Below, piece by piece: positions 1-8,604 of a stretch of DNA of 64,000 nt (the first letter of the stretch is position 1; each line of letters begins with the position of its first letter). Both the position numbers and the translations under genes were made by a program. The stretch comes from an uncultured Eubacterium sp. Lineage in GTDB: Bacteria > Bacillota > Clostridia > Lachnospirales > Lachnospiraceae. The DNA lies in contig CAJUHV010000007.1 in assembly GCA_910586445.1 (NCBI GenBank), positions 6,561 to 70,560 on the forward strand, read 5' to 3'. The notes beneath the pieces are model-generated. The model had not been told where the DNA came from. It ran no database searches and saw nothing but the letters and a program-made list of their open reading frames with translations.

Positions 1-320
1 TGCAGCAGGAGAGTGAAGATAAAAGAATCGGACAGAGTGCCAGCGAAACGTGGAAAATCCGCAAGCAGGAATTTATCGACGGGCTGGATAAAAAATCAAA
101 GGACGTAAAGGTGATAGCACTGGCGGACAAGCTCTCCAATATGCGCGCAACCTATGAGGGATACTGCAAAAACGGGGAACAGTTCTGGCTCCGCTTTAAT
201 GAAAAACGCAAAGAAATGCATGGGTGGTACTACCGCACGGTGGCAGATAAGCTGCGGGAATTTGAAGATACGGATGCGTGGCAGGAGCTGGACAGCCTGA
301 TTGAGAAAGTATTTGGCTAG
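1..320 (+). CDS. HD-domain phosphohydrolase, C-terminal part (5' truncated by window edge)
   Basis: The reading frame is open from base 3, so the gene starts before the window. The visible 105 residues contain the motif ALADKLSNMRA, which is typical of the later part of the HD fold in RelA/SpoT- and Mesh1-like (p)ppGpp hydrolases. The family uses a metal-bound HD site to cleave phosphate esters. The HD pair itself lies upstream and cannot be seen. The stop codon at 318-320 is directly followed by the rRNA methylase gene, suggesting co-transcription. The exact substrate cannot be assigned from this fragment. Confidence 0.7.
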   Translation, partial: QQESEDKRIGQSASETWKIRKQEFIDGLDKKSKDVKVIALADKLSNMRATYEGYCKNGEQFWLRFNEKRKEMHGWYYRTVADKLREFEDTDAWQELDSLIEKVFG

Positions 321-347
321 ATGTGTTTGAAAAGGAGGATGGAGACG

Positions 348-1958
348 GTGGGACTTCCGCAGGAGTTTAAAGATCGCGTACGCTGCCAGCTGGGGGATTC
401 ATATGAAGACTTTTTAGCAGAGTACAAAAAAGAGAGGGTGTATGGCCTGCGCTATAATCCATTAAAAATAGAGAAAAAAAGGCTGGTCGATGTGCTGTCG
501 TCATATCAGACGGTACTGGAGCCGGCAGACTGGGCCGAAGAGGGATTTTATTATAAATCCGAGGCGCAGCCGGGAAAGCTGGCGCTGCATGAGGCGGGTG
601 CTTATTACATTCAAGAGCCGAGCGCAATGATCGCCGTTTCCCTGTTAGATCCCCGGCCGGGTGATCGGGTGCTTGACCTATGTGCTGCGCCGGGAGGCAA
701 AAGCACGCAGATTGCCGGAAGGCTGCGCGGCAGCGGGCTGTTGGTTTCAAATGAAATCATCCCTGACCGGGCAAAAATACTGTCTCGAAATATCGAACGC
801 ATGGGCATTGCCAATGCCGTTGTATTAAATGAAACGCCGGAGCGCTTGGCAGAGCGCTATCCGGCGTTTTTTGACCGGATTGTAGTGGACGCACCTTGTT
901 CTGGTGAGGGGATGTTTCGAAAAGATGTAAATGCCCGTAAGGAATGGAGCACTAGGCAGGTGGAACTATGTGCGGCAAGGCAGAGGGAGATTTTGTCCTA
1001 TGCCGAGCAGATGCTCAAACCGGGCGGCGTACTTGTCTACTCGACCTGTACGTTTGCTCCGACGGAGAATGAGGAAATGGCAGCGTGGTTTGTGGAGCAG
1101 TATCCGCAGCTTACCCTTACAAGCATTGAGCAGATCTGGCCGCACAGACAGCGCGGTGAAGGACATTTTGCAGCGCGGTTTTGTAAGGAAGGCGGGCTTT
1201 GCGGCAGTATGCAGGACGGGGAAGAAAGGCTGGAAGAGGCGGACAGCGTCTGCGGCAGGGCGGATATGGATGAAAAGAAAGCGTGCAGTGATGAAAAGAA
1301 GACAGGTTTGTGCGCAGAGAAAGCGGGCTATGATGAAAAAAAGAAAGCAGGCTATGATGCGAAGAAGGTCTGTATGGTGAGAAAGAACGCAGGCTATGAT
1401 GAAAGGATGGAGGATTATGATGAAAAGAAGATTGGCATAGGAAGAAAGAAAGCGGGCTGTGATGGAAAGAAGACGGGCATGGGAAGAAAGAAAGCGCGCA
1501 GTGATGAAAAGAAGGCTGGCGGAAAGCAGGATTTTATACAGCCTGTCATGCAGTTTTTATCAGAAACGCTGTCGCAGGAAAAGGCAGAATATATTTCAGG
1601 ACAAATAAATGCCGGCAGGCTGGAAGCATTCGGCGATCAGCTGTATTTAAAACCGAAAGACATCGGCAGGCTGGACGGGCTGAAAGTACTGCGGGCGGGC
1701 CTGCAGCTGGGAGGCATGAAAAAGAACCGCTTTGAGCCGTCGCACGCACTTGCTATGTCGCTTCATCCTAAGGAGGCAGCGCGGGTGCTGGAGCTTGCGC
1801 CGAAAGATCACGAAAAGTATCTGCGCGGAGAGACGATCAGCTGCACGCTGCGCAGCGGCTGGACGCTTGTCATCGTGGAGGGCTGTTCAATCGGATGGGG
1901 CAAGGCAGTACAGGGCGTTTTGAAAAATCATTATCCAAAGGGGCTGCGCAGAAAATAA
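348..1958 (+). CDS. rsmF: RsmF/NOP2-like 16S rRNA (cytosine-C5) methyltransferase with a lysine-rich repeat insert
   Basis: SAM-dependent m5C methyltransferase acting on rRNA. The SAM site LDLCAAPGGKS and the catalytic DAPCSGEGMF and YSTCT motifs give the two cysteines of the RsmB/RsmF family. The C-terminal RsmF-type RNA-binding region ends the protein. An open frame runs back to ATG 321, but a good ribosome site (AGGAGG, 333-338) points to GTG 348; ATG 339 lies too close to that site. Between the catalytic domain and the C-terminal domain, about 1258-1520, sits an odd insert built of degenerate DEKKAGYDEKK-like units, which ordinary family members lack. It keeps the frame, so the gene is probably still functional. 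Confidence 0.88.
   Translation: MGLPQEFKDRVRCQLGDSYEDFLAEYKKERVYGLRYNPLKIEKKRLVDVLSSYQTVLEPADWAEEGFYYKSEAQPGKLALHEAGAYYIQEPSAMIAVSLLDPRPGDRVLDLCAAPGGKSTQIAGRLRGSGLLVSNEIIPDRAKILSRNIERMGIANAVVLNETPERLAERYPAFFDRIVVDAPCSGEGMFRKDVNARKEWSTRQVELCAARQREILSYAEQMLKPGGVLVYSTCTFAPTENEEMAAWFVEQYPQLTLTSIEQIWPHRQRGEGHFAARFCKEGGLCGSMQDGEERLEEADSVCGRADMDEKKACSDEKKTGLCAEKAGYDEKKKAGYDAKKVCMVRKNAGYDERMEDYDEKKIGIGRKKAGCDGKKTGMGRKKARSDEKKAGGKQDFIQPVMQFLSETLSQEKAEYISGQINAGRLEAFGDQLYLKPKDIGRLDGLKVLRAGLQLGGMKKNRFEPSHALAMSLHPKEAARVLELAPKDHEKYLRGETISCTLRSGWTLVIVEGCSIGWGKAVQGVLKNHYPKGLRRK
1258..1520 (+). repeat. degenerate in-frame repeats inside the rRNA methylase gene
   Basis: Units resembling gatgaaaagaaagcgggcta recur about eight times with substitutions, small indels and frame maintained. 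They encode a charged, low-complexity linker rich in Lys, Asp and Glu. The linker is placed between two folded domains, where insertion is tolerated. Confidence 0.7.
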
Positions 1959-2077
1959 GGACAGTTTTTTTCGAAATAAGGTCATAAACAGACCGCACCG
2001 TTACTGCTATACTATGCTTACAGACAGCAGCAGACAATAACAGGCAGTATACAGTAAGCAGAAGCGGTTCAGACAAA

Positions 2078-2091
2078 ACACTTATAAGTGT
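2078..2091. promoter_or_regulatory. 14-bp perfect palindrome upstream of rhaB, candidate operator
   Basis: ACACTTATAAGTGT is a perfect inverted repeat 54 bases before the rhaB start, in the 187-bp gap after the methylase gene. Its place fits an operator for the rhamnose operon. The cognate regulator is not in the window, so the role is inferred. Confidence 0.4.
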
Positions 2092-2145
2092 ACTTAGTGG
2101 AGAAGGTATTGTCTGGACAAAAAGCAGAACGGAGGAATAAATGAA

Positions 2146-3561
2146 ATGATGGACAGATGTTATCTGGCGGTTGATATAGGTGCTTCCAGTGGACGTCATA
2201 TGCTGGCATGGAAGGAGAATGGGCAGATCCGCATGGAGGAAATCTACCGTTTTTCCAATGGAATGGATCAAATAAACGGTCATCTGTGCTGGGATCTGGA
2301 ACGGCTGTATCAGGAAGTAGTAAACGGGATGAAAAAATGCAGCGATATGGGAAGAAATCCGGTCAGCATGGCGATTGACACGTGGGCAGTTGATTATGTG
2401 CTGATGGATAAGGACGGCGGGATCGTCGGAAATACATATGGCTACCGCGACAGCCGTACAAAAGGCATGGATGAGGTAGTCAGCAGGTATATATCTCCGC
2501 AGGAGCTGTATAAAAGGACAGGCATCCAGAAGCAGATTTTTAACACGATCTATCAGCTGACGGCAGTGAAAGAGCAGGAGCCGGAGCTGTTAGAGCAAGC
2601 GCAGCGGCTGCTGCTGATACCGGATTACCTTGCATACCGTCTTACAGGAAATGCCAGAACAGAATATACAAATGCCACGACTACGCAGCTCGTCAGTCCT
2701 AAAACAAAAGACTGGGACTACGAACTGATGGAGCGTCTGGGCATTCCGTCAAGGCTTTTTACGGAAATCACTATGGCGGGCACGCCGGTCGGATTTTTGA
2801 AAAAAGAGCTGGCAGATGAGATCGGCTTAAATCTGGAAGTCATACAGGCAGGTTCGCATGATACGGCTTCGGCTGTGGCAGCAGTGTCGGCAAAAGGTGA
2901 GGACTTTTTATATATCAGCTCCGGAACCTGGTCTTTGATGGGAGTCGAGCTGGAGGAGGCGGACTGCTCGGAGGAAAGCAGAAAGGCAAACATGACCAAT
3001 GAGGGAGGGTATGAATACCGCTGGCGCTTTTTGAAAAACATTATGGGCCTTTGGATGATACAGTCCGTCCGGCATGAATATGATGACCAGTATTCATTTG
3101 CACAGTTCTGCGAACTGGCAGCGGAGCAGGCCGCATTTCCTTCAAGAGTAGATGTAAATGACCAGCGGTTTTTAGCGCCTGCCAGCATGATCAATGCTGT
3201 GAAAGAGGCATGCAGGGAGACCGGCCAGATCGTGCCAAAAACATGCGGCGAGCTGGCAGCGGTTATTTACCGCAGCCTTGCTGACAGTTACCACAAGGCA
3301 GCGCAGGAAATCGAGCATATTACGGGAAAAACGTACAGCGCAGTGCATATTGTAGGAGGCGGGGCAAATGCAGATTATTTAAGCCGGCTGACTGCAGACA
3401 GCACTGGAAAGACCGTGTACAGCGGGCCTTCGGAGGCTACCGCAATCGGAAATCTGATCGTGCAGATGATCCGTCAGGGAGAGTTTGCATCACTTTCCAA
3501 AGCACGTGAAGCAGTAGCTGCTTCGTTTGAAATGAAGAAGTTTGAGCCTGTAAAGTATTAA
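2146..3561 (+). CDS. rhaB: rhamnulokinase
   Basis: FGGY-family sugar kinase phosphorylating L-rhamnulose to L-rhamnulose 1-phosphate in the cytoplasm. The N-terminal phosphate motif AVDIGASSGR, the IDTWAVDYVL segment and the YRDSRT stretch are characteristic of RhaB. The C-terminal ATP-binding part has HIVGGGANADYLSRLTAD. Length (471 aa) is normal. GGAGG at 2131-2135 serves ATG 2146 or ATG 2149. First gene of rhaB-rhaA-rhaD; 54 bases separate it from rhaA. Confidence 0.95.
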   Translation: MMDRCYLAVDIGASSGRHMLAWKENGQIRMEEIYRFSNGMDQINGHLCWDLERLYQEVVNGMKKCSDMGRNPVSMAIDTWAVDYVLMDKDGGIVGNTYGYRDSRTKGMDEVVSRYISPQELYKRTGIQKQIFNTIYQLTAVKEQEPELLEQAQRLLLIPDYLAYRLTGNARTEYTNATTTQLVSPKTKDWDYELMERLGIPSRLFTEITMAGTPVGFLKKELADEIGLNLEVIQAGSHDTASAVAAVSAKGEDFLYISSGTWSLMGVELEEADCSEESRKANMTNEGGYEYRWRFLKNIMGLWMIQSVRHEYDDQYSFAQFCELAAEQAAFPSRVDVNDQRFLAPASMINAVKEACRETGQIVPKTCGELAAVIYRSLADSYHKAAQEIEHITGKTYSAVHIVGGGANADYLSRLTADSTGKTVYSGPSEATAIGNLIVQMIRQGEFASLSKAREAVAASFEMKKFEPVKY

Positions 3562-3615
3562 GAAGCAGCACATGCAGTGCATAATAAATAGAGATCAAAG
3601 AGAAAGGGGCAGACT

Positions 3616-4871
3616 ATGACAACACAGGATCGTTACAATGAGGCAAAGAAAATATTTGCAGAATCAGGCGTAGATACCGATGCGGCAATTGAAGCTTTAA
3701 AAAAGGTGCCGGTATCCCTCCATTGCTGGCAGGGAGATGATGTAATCGGGTTTGACCATGAGGGGCCGCTGACAGGAGGCATTCAGACTACGGGAGATTA
3801 TCCGGGCAGGGCAAAGACACCAGAGCAGCTGATGCAGGATATGGAACAGGTAATCAGCCTGACTCCGGGCAGAAAGAAACTAAACCTGCATGCTATGCGA
3901 TCTTTGAGCCGGGACAGGCAGTGGACAGAGACGCTTTGAGGCCGGAGCATTTTGCCAGATGGGTGGAATTTGCAAAAAAGCATAATATGGGACTGGATTT
4001 TAATCCTACTTTTTTTTCTCACAATAAAGTAAAGGACGGGCTGACATTAGCAAGCCCTGATGAAGAGACGCGCAGGTTCTGGATTCGCCACGGCAGGGCA
4101 TGTATACGCATATCGCAGTATTTTGCGCAGGAAACAGGCATTCCTTGTGTGATGAATATATGGACGGGCGACGGCTATAAAGATATTCCGGCCGACCGCA
4201 TGGGGCCGAGACTGCGCTACAAAGATTCCATTGAGCAGATTCTGTCAGAGCCTTATGATAAAAATATGGTAAAGCCATGCGTGGAATCAAAGGTATTTGG
4301 AATCGGCGTAGAGTCCTATACAGTCGGTTCAGCGGAATTTTCATTAAGCTTTGCAGCTTCTCATGAAGGATGCATGCCGCTGATGGACAATGGACATTAT
4401 CATCCGACAGAGATGGTTTCTGACAAAATACCGGCTATGCTGTGCTTTTACCCGGAGCTGGCATTACATATTACAAGGCCGGTCCGCTGGGACAGCGACC
4501 ATGTCGTGCTCTTTGACGATGAGACAAAGGAGATGGCAAAGGAGATCGTACGAAACAATGCGTTAGACCGCGTATACATGGCACTGGATTACTTTGATGC
4601 CGGCATAAACCGCATTGCAGCCTGGACCGTCGGATTCCGCAGCTGGCAGAAAGCGCTGTTAAGTGCGCTGTGTACGCCGTATGAAAAGCTGAAAAAGCTG
4701 CAGGATGAAAATAATATGACCGAGCTGATGGTGATACAGGAGGAGCTGAAAATGTATCCGATCGGAGAAATCTGGAACGAATACTGCAGGCAGTGCGGTG
4801 CACCAGAAGACGGCTGCTGGCTGGAAGACGTCAAAAAATATGAAACAGAGGTGCTTGCGGCAAGGGGTTAA
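3616..4871 (+). pseudogene. rhaA: L-rhamnose isomerase with a frameshift near codon 93
   Basis: Isomerises L-rhamnose to L-rhamnulose; a metal-dependent TIM-barrel enzyme. The first frame (3616-3939) reads as RhaA up to KKLNLHA and then becomes nonsense ending at 3939. The RhaA sequence resumes in another frame from YAIFEPGQAVDRDALRPEHF and runs to 4871, including GLDFNPTFFSH, the VESKLFGIG-like VESKVFGIGVESYTVGS and RPVRWDSDHVV motifs. The break is at CTAT, 3893-3896. Restoring a second CTAT gives LNLHAIYAIFE and a 419-residue protein, the usual family length, so a 4-bp slippage deletion is the simplest explanation. Sequencing error or reversible variation cannot be excluded. Confidence 0.85.
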
Positions 4872-4942
4872 GGCGCGGGCAGTAAAATTGCTGTCTGTAT
4901 GGATAATAAATGCGATGCAGAGAGAAAAAGAAGGAGTATAAA

Positions 4943-5785
4943 ATGAAGTTTTTAGAAGCAGGTTTTGTACAGGGTTTTATCCGTATGGCAAATGATGGAT
5001 GGGAGCAGGGCTGGCATGAGAGAAACGGCGGCAACTTATCATATCGTGTAAAGCCGGAAGAAGCAGATCAGGTCAGGGAAGAATTAAAGCCTATGGAATG
5101 GAGGCCGATTGGTACGGATGTGCCGGATCTGGCAGGAGAATATTTTCTGGTGACTGGGAGCGGAAAATATTTCCGCAATGTCATTATTGATCCAGAGGAT
5201 TCGATGTGCATGATTGAAGTAGATAAAGAGGGTACAAATTATCGTATTGTATGGGGAATGGTCAATGGCGGCCGTCCGACAAGTGAGCTGCCGTCGCACC
5301 TTATGAACCATGAGGTGAAAAAGAAAGCAACGGATGGCAGGTATCGTGTTGTATACCACGCACATACGACAAACCTGATAGCCCTCACATTCGTACTTCC
5401 GTTAAAAGACGAGGTATTTACAAGAGAACTGTGGGAAATGGCTACGGAATGCCCGGTTGTATTTCCAGACGGCATCGGTGTTGTGGACTGGATGGTGCCG
5501 GGAGGCCGCCAGATCGCGGTGGCTACCAGTGAGCTGATGAAAAAATATGATGTAGCGGTATGGGCACATCATGGGATGTTTGCAACGGGAGAGGATTTTG
5601 ACCTGACATTCGGGCTGATGCATACGGTCGAGAAGTCGGCTGAGATACTGGTAAAAATGCTGTCCATGCGCCCGGATAAGCTTCAGACGATTACGCCGGA
5701 TAATTTTAGGGATCTGGCTGAAGATTTTAAGGTGACGCTGCCGGAGAAGTTTTTATATGATAAAGGTGTAACAAAGCCTATGTAA
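4943..5785 (+). CDS. rhaD: rhamnulose-1-phosphate aldolase
   Basis: Class II zinc aldolase splitting L-rhamnulose 1-phosphate into dihydroxyacetone phosphate and L-lactaldehyde. The motifs RNGGNLSYR, VTGSGKYF, the zinc-ligand stretch VVYHAHTTNLIALT and AVWAHHGMFATG are those of RhaD. An open frame extends back to 4910, but AAGGAG lies just before ATG 4943, giving the standard N-terminus MKFLEAGFVQGF and a protein of 280 aa. Last gene of the rhamnose operon, followed by a strong hairpin. Confidence 0.94.
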   Translation: MKFLEAGFVQGFIRMANDGWEQGWHERNGGNLSYRVKPEEADQVREELKPMEWRPIGTDVPDLAGEYFLVTGSGKYFRNVIIDPEDSMCMIEVDKEGTNYRIVWGMVNGGRPTSELPSHLMNHEVKKKATDGRYRVVYHAHTTNLIALTFVLPLKDEVFTRELWEMATECPVVFPDGIGVVDWMVPGGRQIAVATSELMKKYDVAVWAHHGMFATGEDFDLTFGLMHTVEKSAEILVKMLSMRPDKLQTITPDNFRDLAEDFKVTLPEKFLYDKGVTKPM

Positions 5786-5823
5786 AGCAGAACGGCAGAG
5801 TGTAAAAACTCTGCCGTTCTGCT
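5786..5823. terminator. 16-bp perfect hairpin between convergent rhaD and lacI-type gene
   Basis: AGCAGAACGGCAGAGT (5786-5801) pairs perfectly with 5808-5823, with a six-base loop. It lacks a T-run on the plus strand, so termination may be Rho-assisted or bidirectional. It lies one base or so after the rhaD stop. Confidence 0.65.
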
Positions 5824-5868
5824 GGCTGAAGGAAAACAGAAAGAATGGGAAAATATTGGTTTCTGATT

Positions 5869-6906
5869 TTACAAGCTGTCCTTTTCTGTAGTATCCCGAT
5901 GAATTAAGATGGGTGTGACGACTTTATGAATGGGTTCGGCCAGAGGAACCGGCCGCCGTTTCTTCTGCTCATTCATCTGACTGACCAAGAGGCTCATGGC
6001 TTCCTGTGCAATTTTCTGAATCTGCTGTCCTACGGTGCTGATCGGAATGACAGCTTCTCTGGAAATCGGTGAATCATCAAAGCCTATGAGGAAATACTCA
6101 TCAGGAAAGGCACCGTATTTCTGTATACATAGATTTAAAAATATATTCGCGTGGGTATCATTGGAAATAAATATGCCTTTCCGCTTTCCTTCTATGCCTT
6201 CGATTTCCTCCAACACCTCTGTTAAGTCTTTTTTTATGGCTTCAAAAGTATCTCTAAAATTTTTGCAGATGATTTTATGGCGGATGCCTGCTTCTTTACA
6301 AATATCGAGAAAACCCCTGATGCGTCCGTAAGTAGGGAAGTTGGGCGAGGTAGGAGAATTCACGTGAATCAGGACATCACAGTTTTTTTTGACGAGCAGG
6401 CTGGTAGCCTGGACTCCGCCCATATAGTTGTCTGTATCGACACTGCATATGTACTGATTTTCTCGCTCAATGGACACGATGGGAATGTGGAGGTCTGCAA
6501 GCTCTTTGGAGGAGAGCGTCTGGCTTATGACAATCAGTCCTTCAATATTGTAGGCGAGGAGTTCCTGAAGATATCTGCGTACAGCCTCCTCATCATCCTT
6601 TCCTACAAAAACCAAAAATTTGTAGCCGAAATCCTCATAGGTCAACAGAAGCTGGTTTAACATTTCAGAATAGTAATGATTGGTTAAATTCGAAATGATA
6701 ATTCCCACAAATTCCGTTTTTCCGTTTGCAAGAATCCGGGCCACTTTGTTTTCCTTATAATCTAAATCGTCCAAAGCCTTTGCTATGGTATCTTGGTTTT
6801 CTAGAGTAAGAGAGTCTGGATTATTGAAATATCTGGATATGGTGGTCTTGGAAAAACCGGTGTATTTGGCAATATCATCAAAGGTGACATTTTTCTTTCT
6901 GCGCAT
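5869..6906 (-). CDS. LacI/GalR-family repressor of the sucrose/fructan operon
   Basis: N-terminal helix-turn-helix VTFDDIAKYTGFSKTTISRYF and hinge, then a periplasmic-binding-like sensor domain (about residues 60-340); 345 aa, standard length. Reads away from the ABC importer and GH32 genes. Three operator-like sites of the form CGGTTA-NN-TAACCG lie in the shared intergenic region, so it probably represses that operon and itself in the absence of the sugar or a phosphorylated product. The link to the importer is inferred from position and sites. It converges on rhaD and is unlikely to control rhamnose use. Confidence 0.88.
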   Translation of the reverse strand: MRRKKNVTFDDIAKYTGFSKTTISRYFNNPDSLTLENQDTIAKALDDLDYKENKVARILANGKTEFVGIIISNLTNHYYSEMLNQLLLTYEDFGYKFLVFVGKDDEEAVRRYLQELLAYNIEGLIVISQTLSSKELADLHIPIVSIERENQYICSVDTDNYMGGVQATSLLVKKNCDVLIHVNSPTSPNFPTYGRIRGFLDICKEAGIRHKIICKNFRDTFEAIKKDLTEVLEEIEGIEGKRKGIFISNDTHANIFLNLCIQKYGAFPDEYFLIGFDDSPISREAVIPISTVGQQIQKIAQEAMSLLVSQMNEQKKRRPVPLAEPIHKVVTPILIHRDTTEKDSL

Positions 6907-7023
6907 GTGAAATCCATCCTTGTATAATTAAGTTCATGATCGATAAGAGAAGGCTTTTCCTTCCGAAATAATCTGTTCTGTAAATGAGTATAACAGAAAG
7001 CAGAGAGCGGAACAACATAAAAT

Positions 7024-7037
7024 CGGTTACATAACCG
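7024..7037. promoter_or_regulatory. LacI-type operator near the repressor gene
   Basis: CGGTTACATAACCG is a 12-base inverted repeat around two central bases. It lies 118 bases upstream of the repressor start and repeats the design of the site at 7152. Confidence 0.6.
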
Positions 7038-7105
7038 GTTTTGTGCATTATGCATAGAATTGAGATTCTCAAATAGTATAGAATCACGAAAACTCTTTTG
7101 ACTTA

Positions 7106-7134
7106 TTGACAGATTATTTGGCATATGCTACTAT
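7106..7134 (+). promoter_or_regulatory. sigma-70 promoter for the sucrose/fructan operon
   Basis: TTGACA (7106-7111), a 17-base spacer and TACTAT (7129-7134). Transcription would start near 7141, a few bases before the operator at 7152, so bound repressor would block initiation or escape. Confidence 0.65.
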
Positions 7135-7151
7135 CAAATCACAAAAGTTAC

Positions 7152-7177
7152 CGGTTACTTAACCGATTACATTACCG
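7152..7177. promoter_or_regulatory. tandem LacI-type operators downstream of the promoter
   Basis: CGGTTACTTAACCG (7152-7165) is the same inverted-repeat design as 7024-7037. It overlaps by two bases a weaker copy, CGATTACATTACCG (7164-7177). The pair starts about ten bases after the predicted transcription start. Confidence 0.6.
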
Positions 7178-7215
7178 ATAACTGATCAGGGGAATATTTT
7201 AAGGAGGAAAGCAGT

Positions 7216-8586
7216 ATGAAAAGAAAAATGAAAAGGCTGATGGCTTTGCTGCTTGCATCAGTATTTGCAGTGACAGCATTGACCGGCTGCCGTTTTGGAT
7301 TTGCCAGCGATCCAGATGATCCAAACGCAGTGACTCAGCAGACACCTATTGACACGTCAGTGGACACCTTCTCGTATGATTCTGAACTTGCGGGAACAAA
7401 AATTGTACTTCTGAACACGAAGGCAGAGATTCAAGTCGCATTAGAAGAAATGTCAGAAGTTTTTGAAGAACGGTCGGGAGTACATATAGAGGTGATGCCT
7501 GTAACGGATGGGGAATCACCTTACACGAAAGTAGTAAGCCTTTATAATTCAGGCAATCCGCCGACCCTGTCTATCCTTGATACTACGGATGTGATTGCAC
7601 TTGCGAAAGAAAAGGCAGAGGAGCTGAGTGGAGAGGCATGGACAGCGGAATCAGAAGAATATTTAACAAAGGTAGATGGTGCCGTATATAGTTTTCCTCT
7701 GTGTATTGAGGGAAGGGGGCTTATATACAATAAGGCTGTTATCGAAAATGCATTAAAGGAAGAATTTGATCCCTCTGCCATTAAGACGCAGGACGATTTT
7801 GTGGCACTATTAGACAGACTTGTGCAGGCAGGAATAGAAAAACCAATATCCATGGCCAAAGAGGACTGGTCTTTGGGAGCACATCAGCTTCAGTATATCT
7901 ATGAAGTATATGATGGGACGACGGAAGGAACCCAGAAAGTGATTGAGGGAATAAAAAGCGGAGAGATACAGTTAGACGAATACCAGAGAATGGATGAATT
8001 CTTAAATATGTTTGATATACTGAAAAAATATAATGTTGCCCGCAAAGATCCTTTAGGTGCTGACTATGATGAGATGGCGATTGATCTGGCAGATGGCAGG
8101 ACTGCGTTCTGGTTTAATGGGAACTGGGCGTGGCCGAATCTATCGGAGGCAGGGGCGCTTGATGATGATGAATATGGTTTTCTGCCATATTTCCTAAACA
8201 ATGATGAGAACGATTTTGCAAATCAGATGATTCAAGGTTCACCTTCCAAACAGATTATGATGGATGGAAGGATGGCGTCTGATGCGCAGAAGGCTGCGGC
8301 AAAAGAATTTTTAAACTGGATTGTTTATAGCGAGGTCGGCCAGCAGATGTTGGTTAAAAAATGCAATTTAATCCCGCCATTTAAGAATAATCCATATGAG
8401 CCAGGCGATCCATTAAGCCGTGACATTTATAAACATGTCCAGACGGGCAGGGCTTTCAATGCCTCAGCTATCGTACCAAACGACCATTGGTCCGTTCTTG
8501 GCGCAGCAATGCAGAAATATCTGGCAGACAGAAGTGACAGGGCAGAAGTGAGGCAGGCTATTACGGAATACTGGAAAGAACAGTGA
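7216..8586 (+). CDS. sugar ABC transporter substrate-binding lipoprotein
   Basis: Family 1 extracellular solute-binding protein, 456 aa. It has a lipoprotein signal peptide with lipobox LTGC (Cys25), then the two-lobe binding fold with typical segments such as NSGNPPTLSILDTTDVIAL, GRTAFWFNGNWAW and DAQKAAAKEFLNWI. AAGGAGG precedes ATG 7216. It leads an operon with two permeases and a GH32 enzyme, so the cargo is probably sucrose or fructo-oligosaccharides. No ATPase gene is present; an MsmX-type shared ATPase elsewhere is presumably used. Confidence 0.88.
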   Translation: MKRKMKRLMALLLASVFAVTALTGCRFGFASDPDDPNAVTQQTPIDTSVDTFSYDSELAGTKIVLLNTKAEIQVALEEMSEVFEERSGVHIEVMPVTDGESPYTKVVSLYNSGNPPTLSILDTTDVIALAKEKAEELSGEAWTAESEEYLTKVDGAVYSFPLCIEGRGLIYNKAVIENALKEEFDPSAIKTQDDFVALLDRLVQAGIEKPISMAKEDWSLGAHQLQYIYEVYDGTTEGTQKVIEGIKSGEIQLDEYQRMDEFLNMFDILKKYNVARKDPLGADYDEMAIDLADGRTAFWFNGNWAWPNLSEAGALDDDEYGFLPYFLNNDENDFANQMIQGSPSKQIMMDGRMASDAQKAAAKEFLNWIVYSEVGQQMLVKKCNLIPPFKNNPYEPGDPLSRDIYKHVQTGRAFNASAIVPNDHWSVLGAAMQKYLADRSDRAEVRQAITEYWKEQ

Positions 8587-8604
8587 TGAAAAGGAGAATA
8601 AGGT

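Noticed and set aside
367..750. Antisense open frames within rsmF
   Set aside because: Shadow of a strongly supported plus-strand gene, with no family resemblance.
3885..3925. Programmed ribosomal frameshifting in rhaA
   Set aside because: No slippery heptamer or clear downstream structure is visible, and the length argument favours a 4-bp deletion.
4910..4942. Longer rhaD start
   Set aside because: The ribosome site lies inside this stretch and the family N-terminus begins at 4943.
5869..6906. LacI-type gene as regulator of rhamnose genes
   Set aside because: It reads toward rhaD and away from the sucrose operon, and its likely operators lie only on the sucrose side. The rhaB palindrome has a different sequence.
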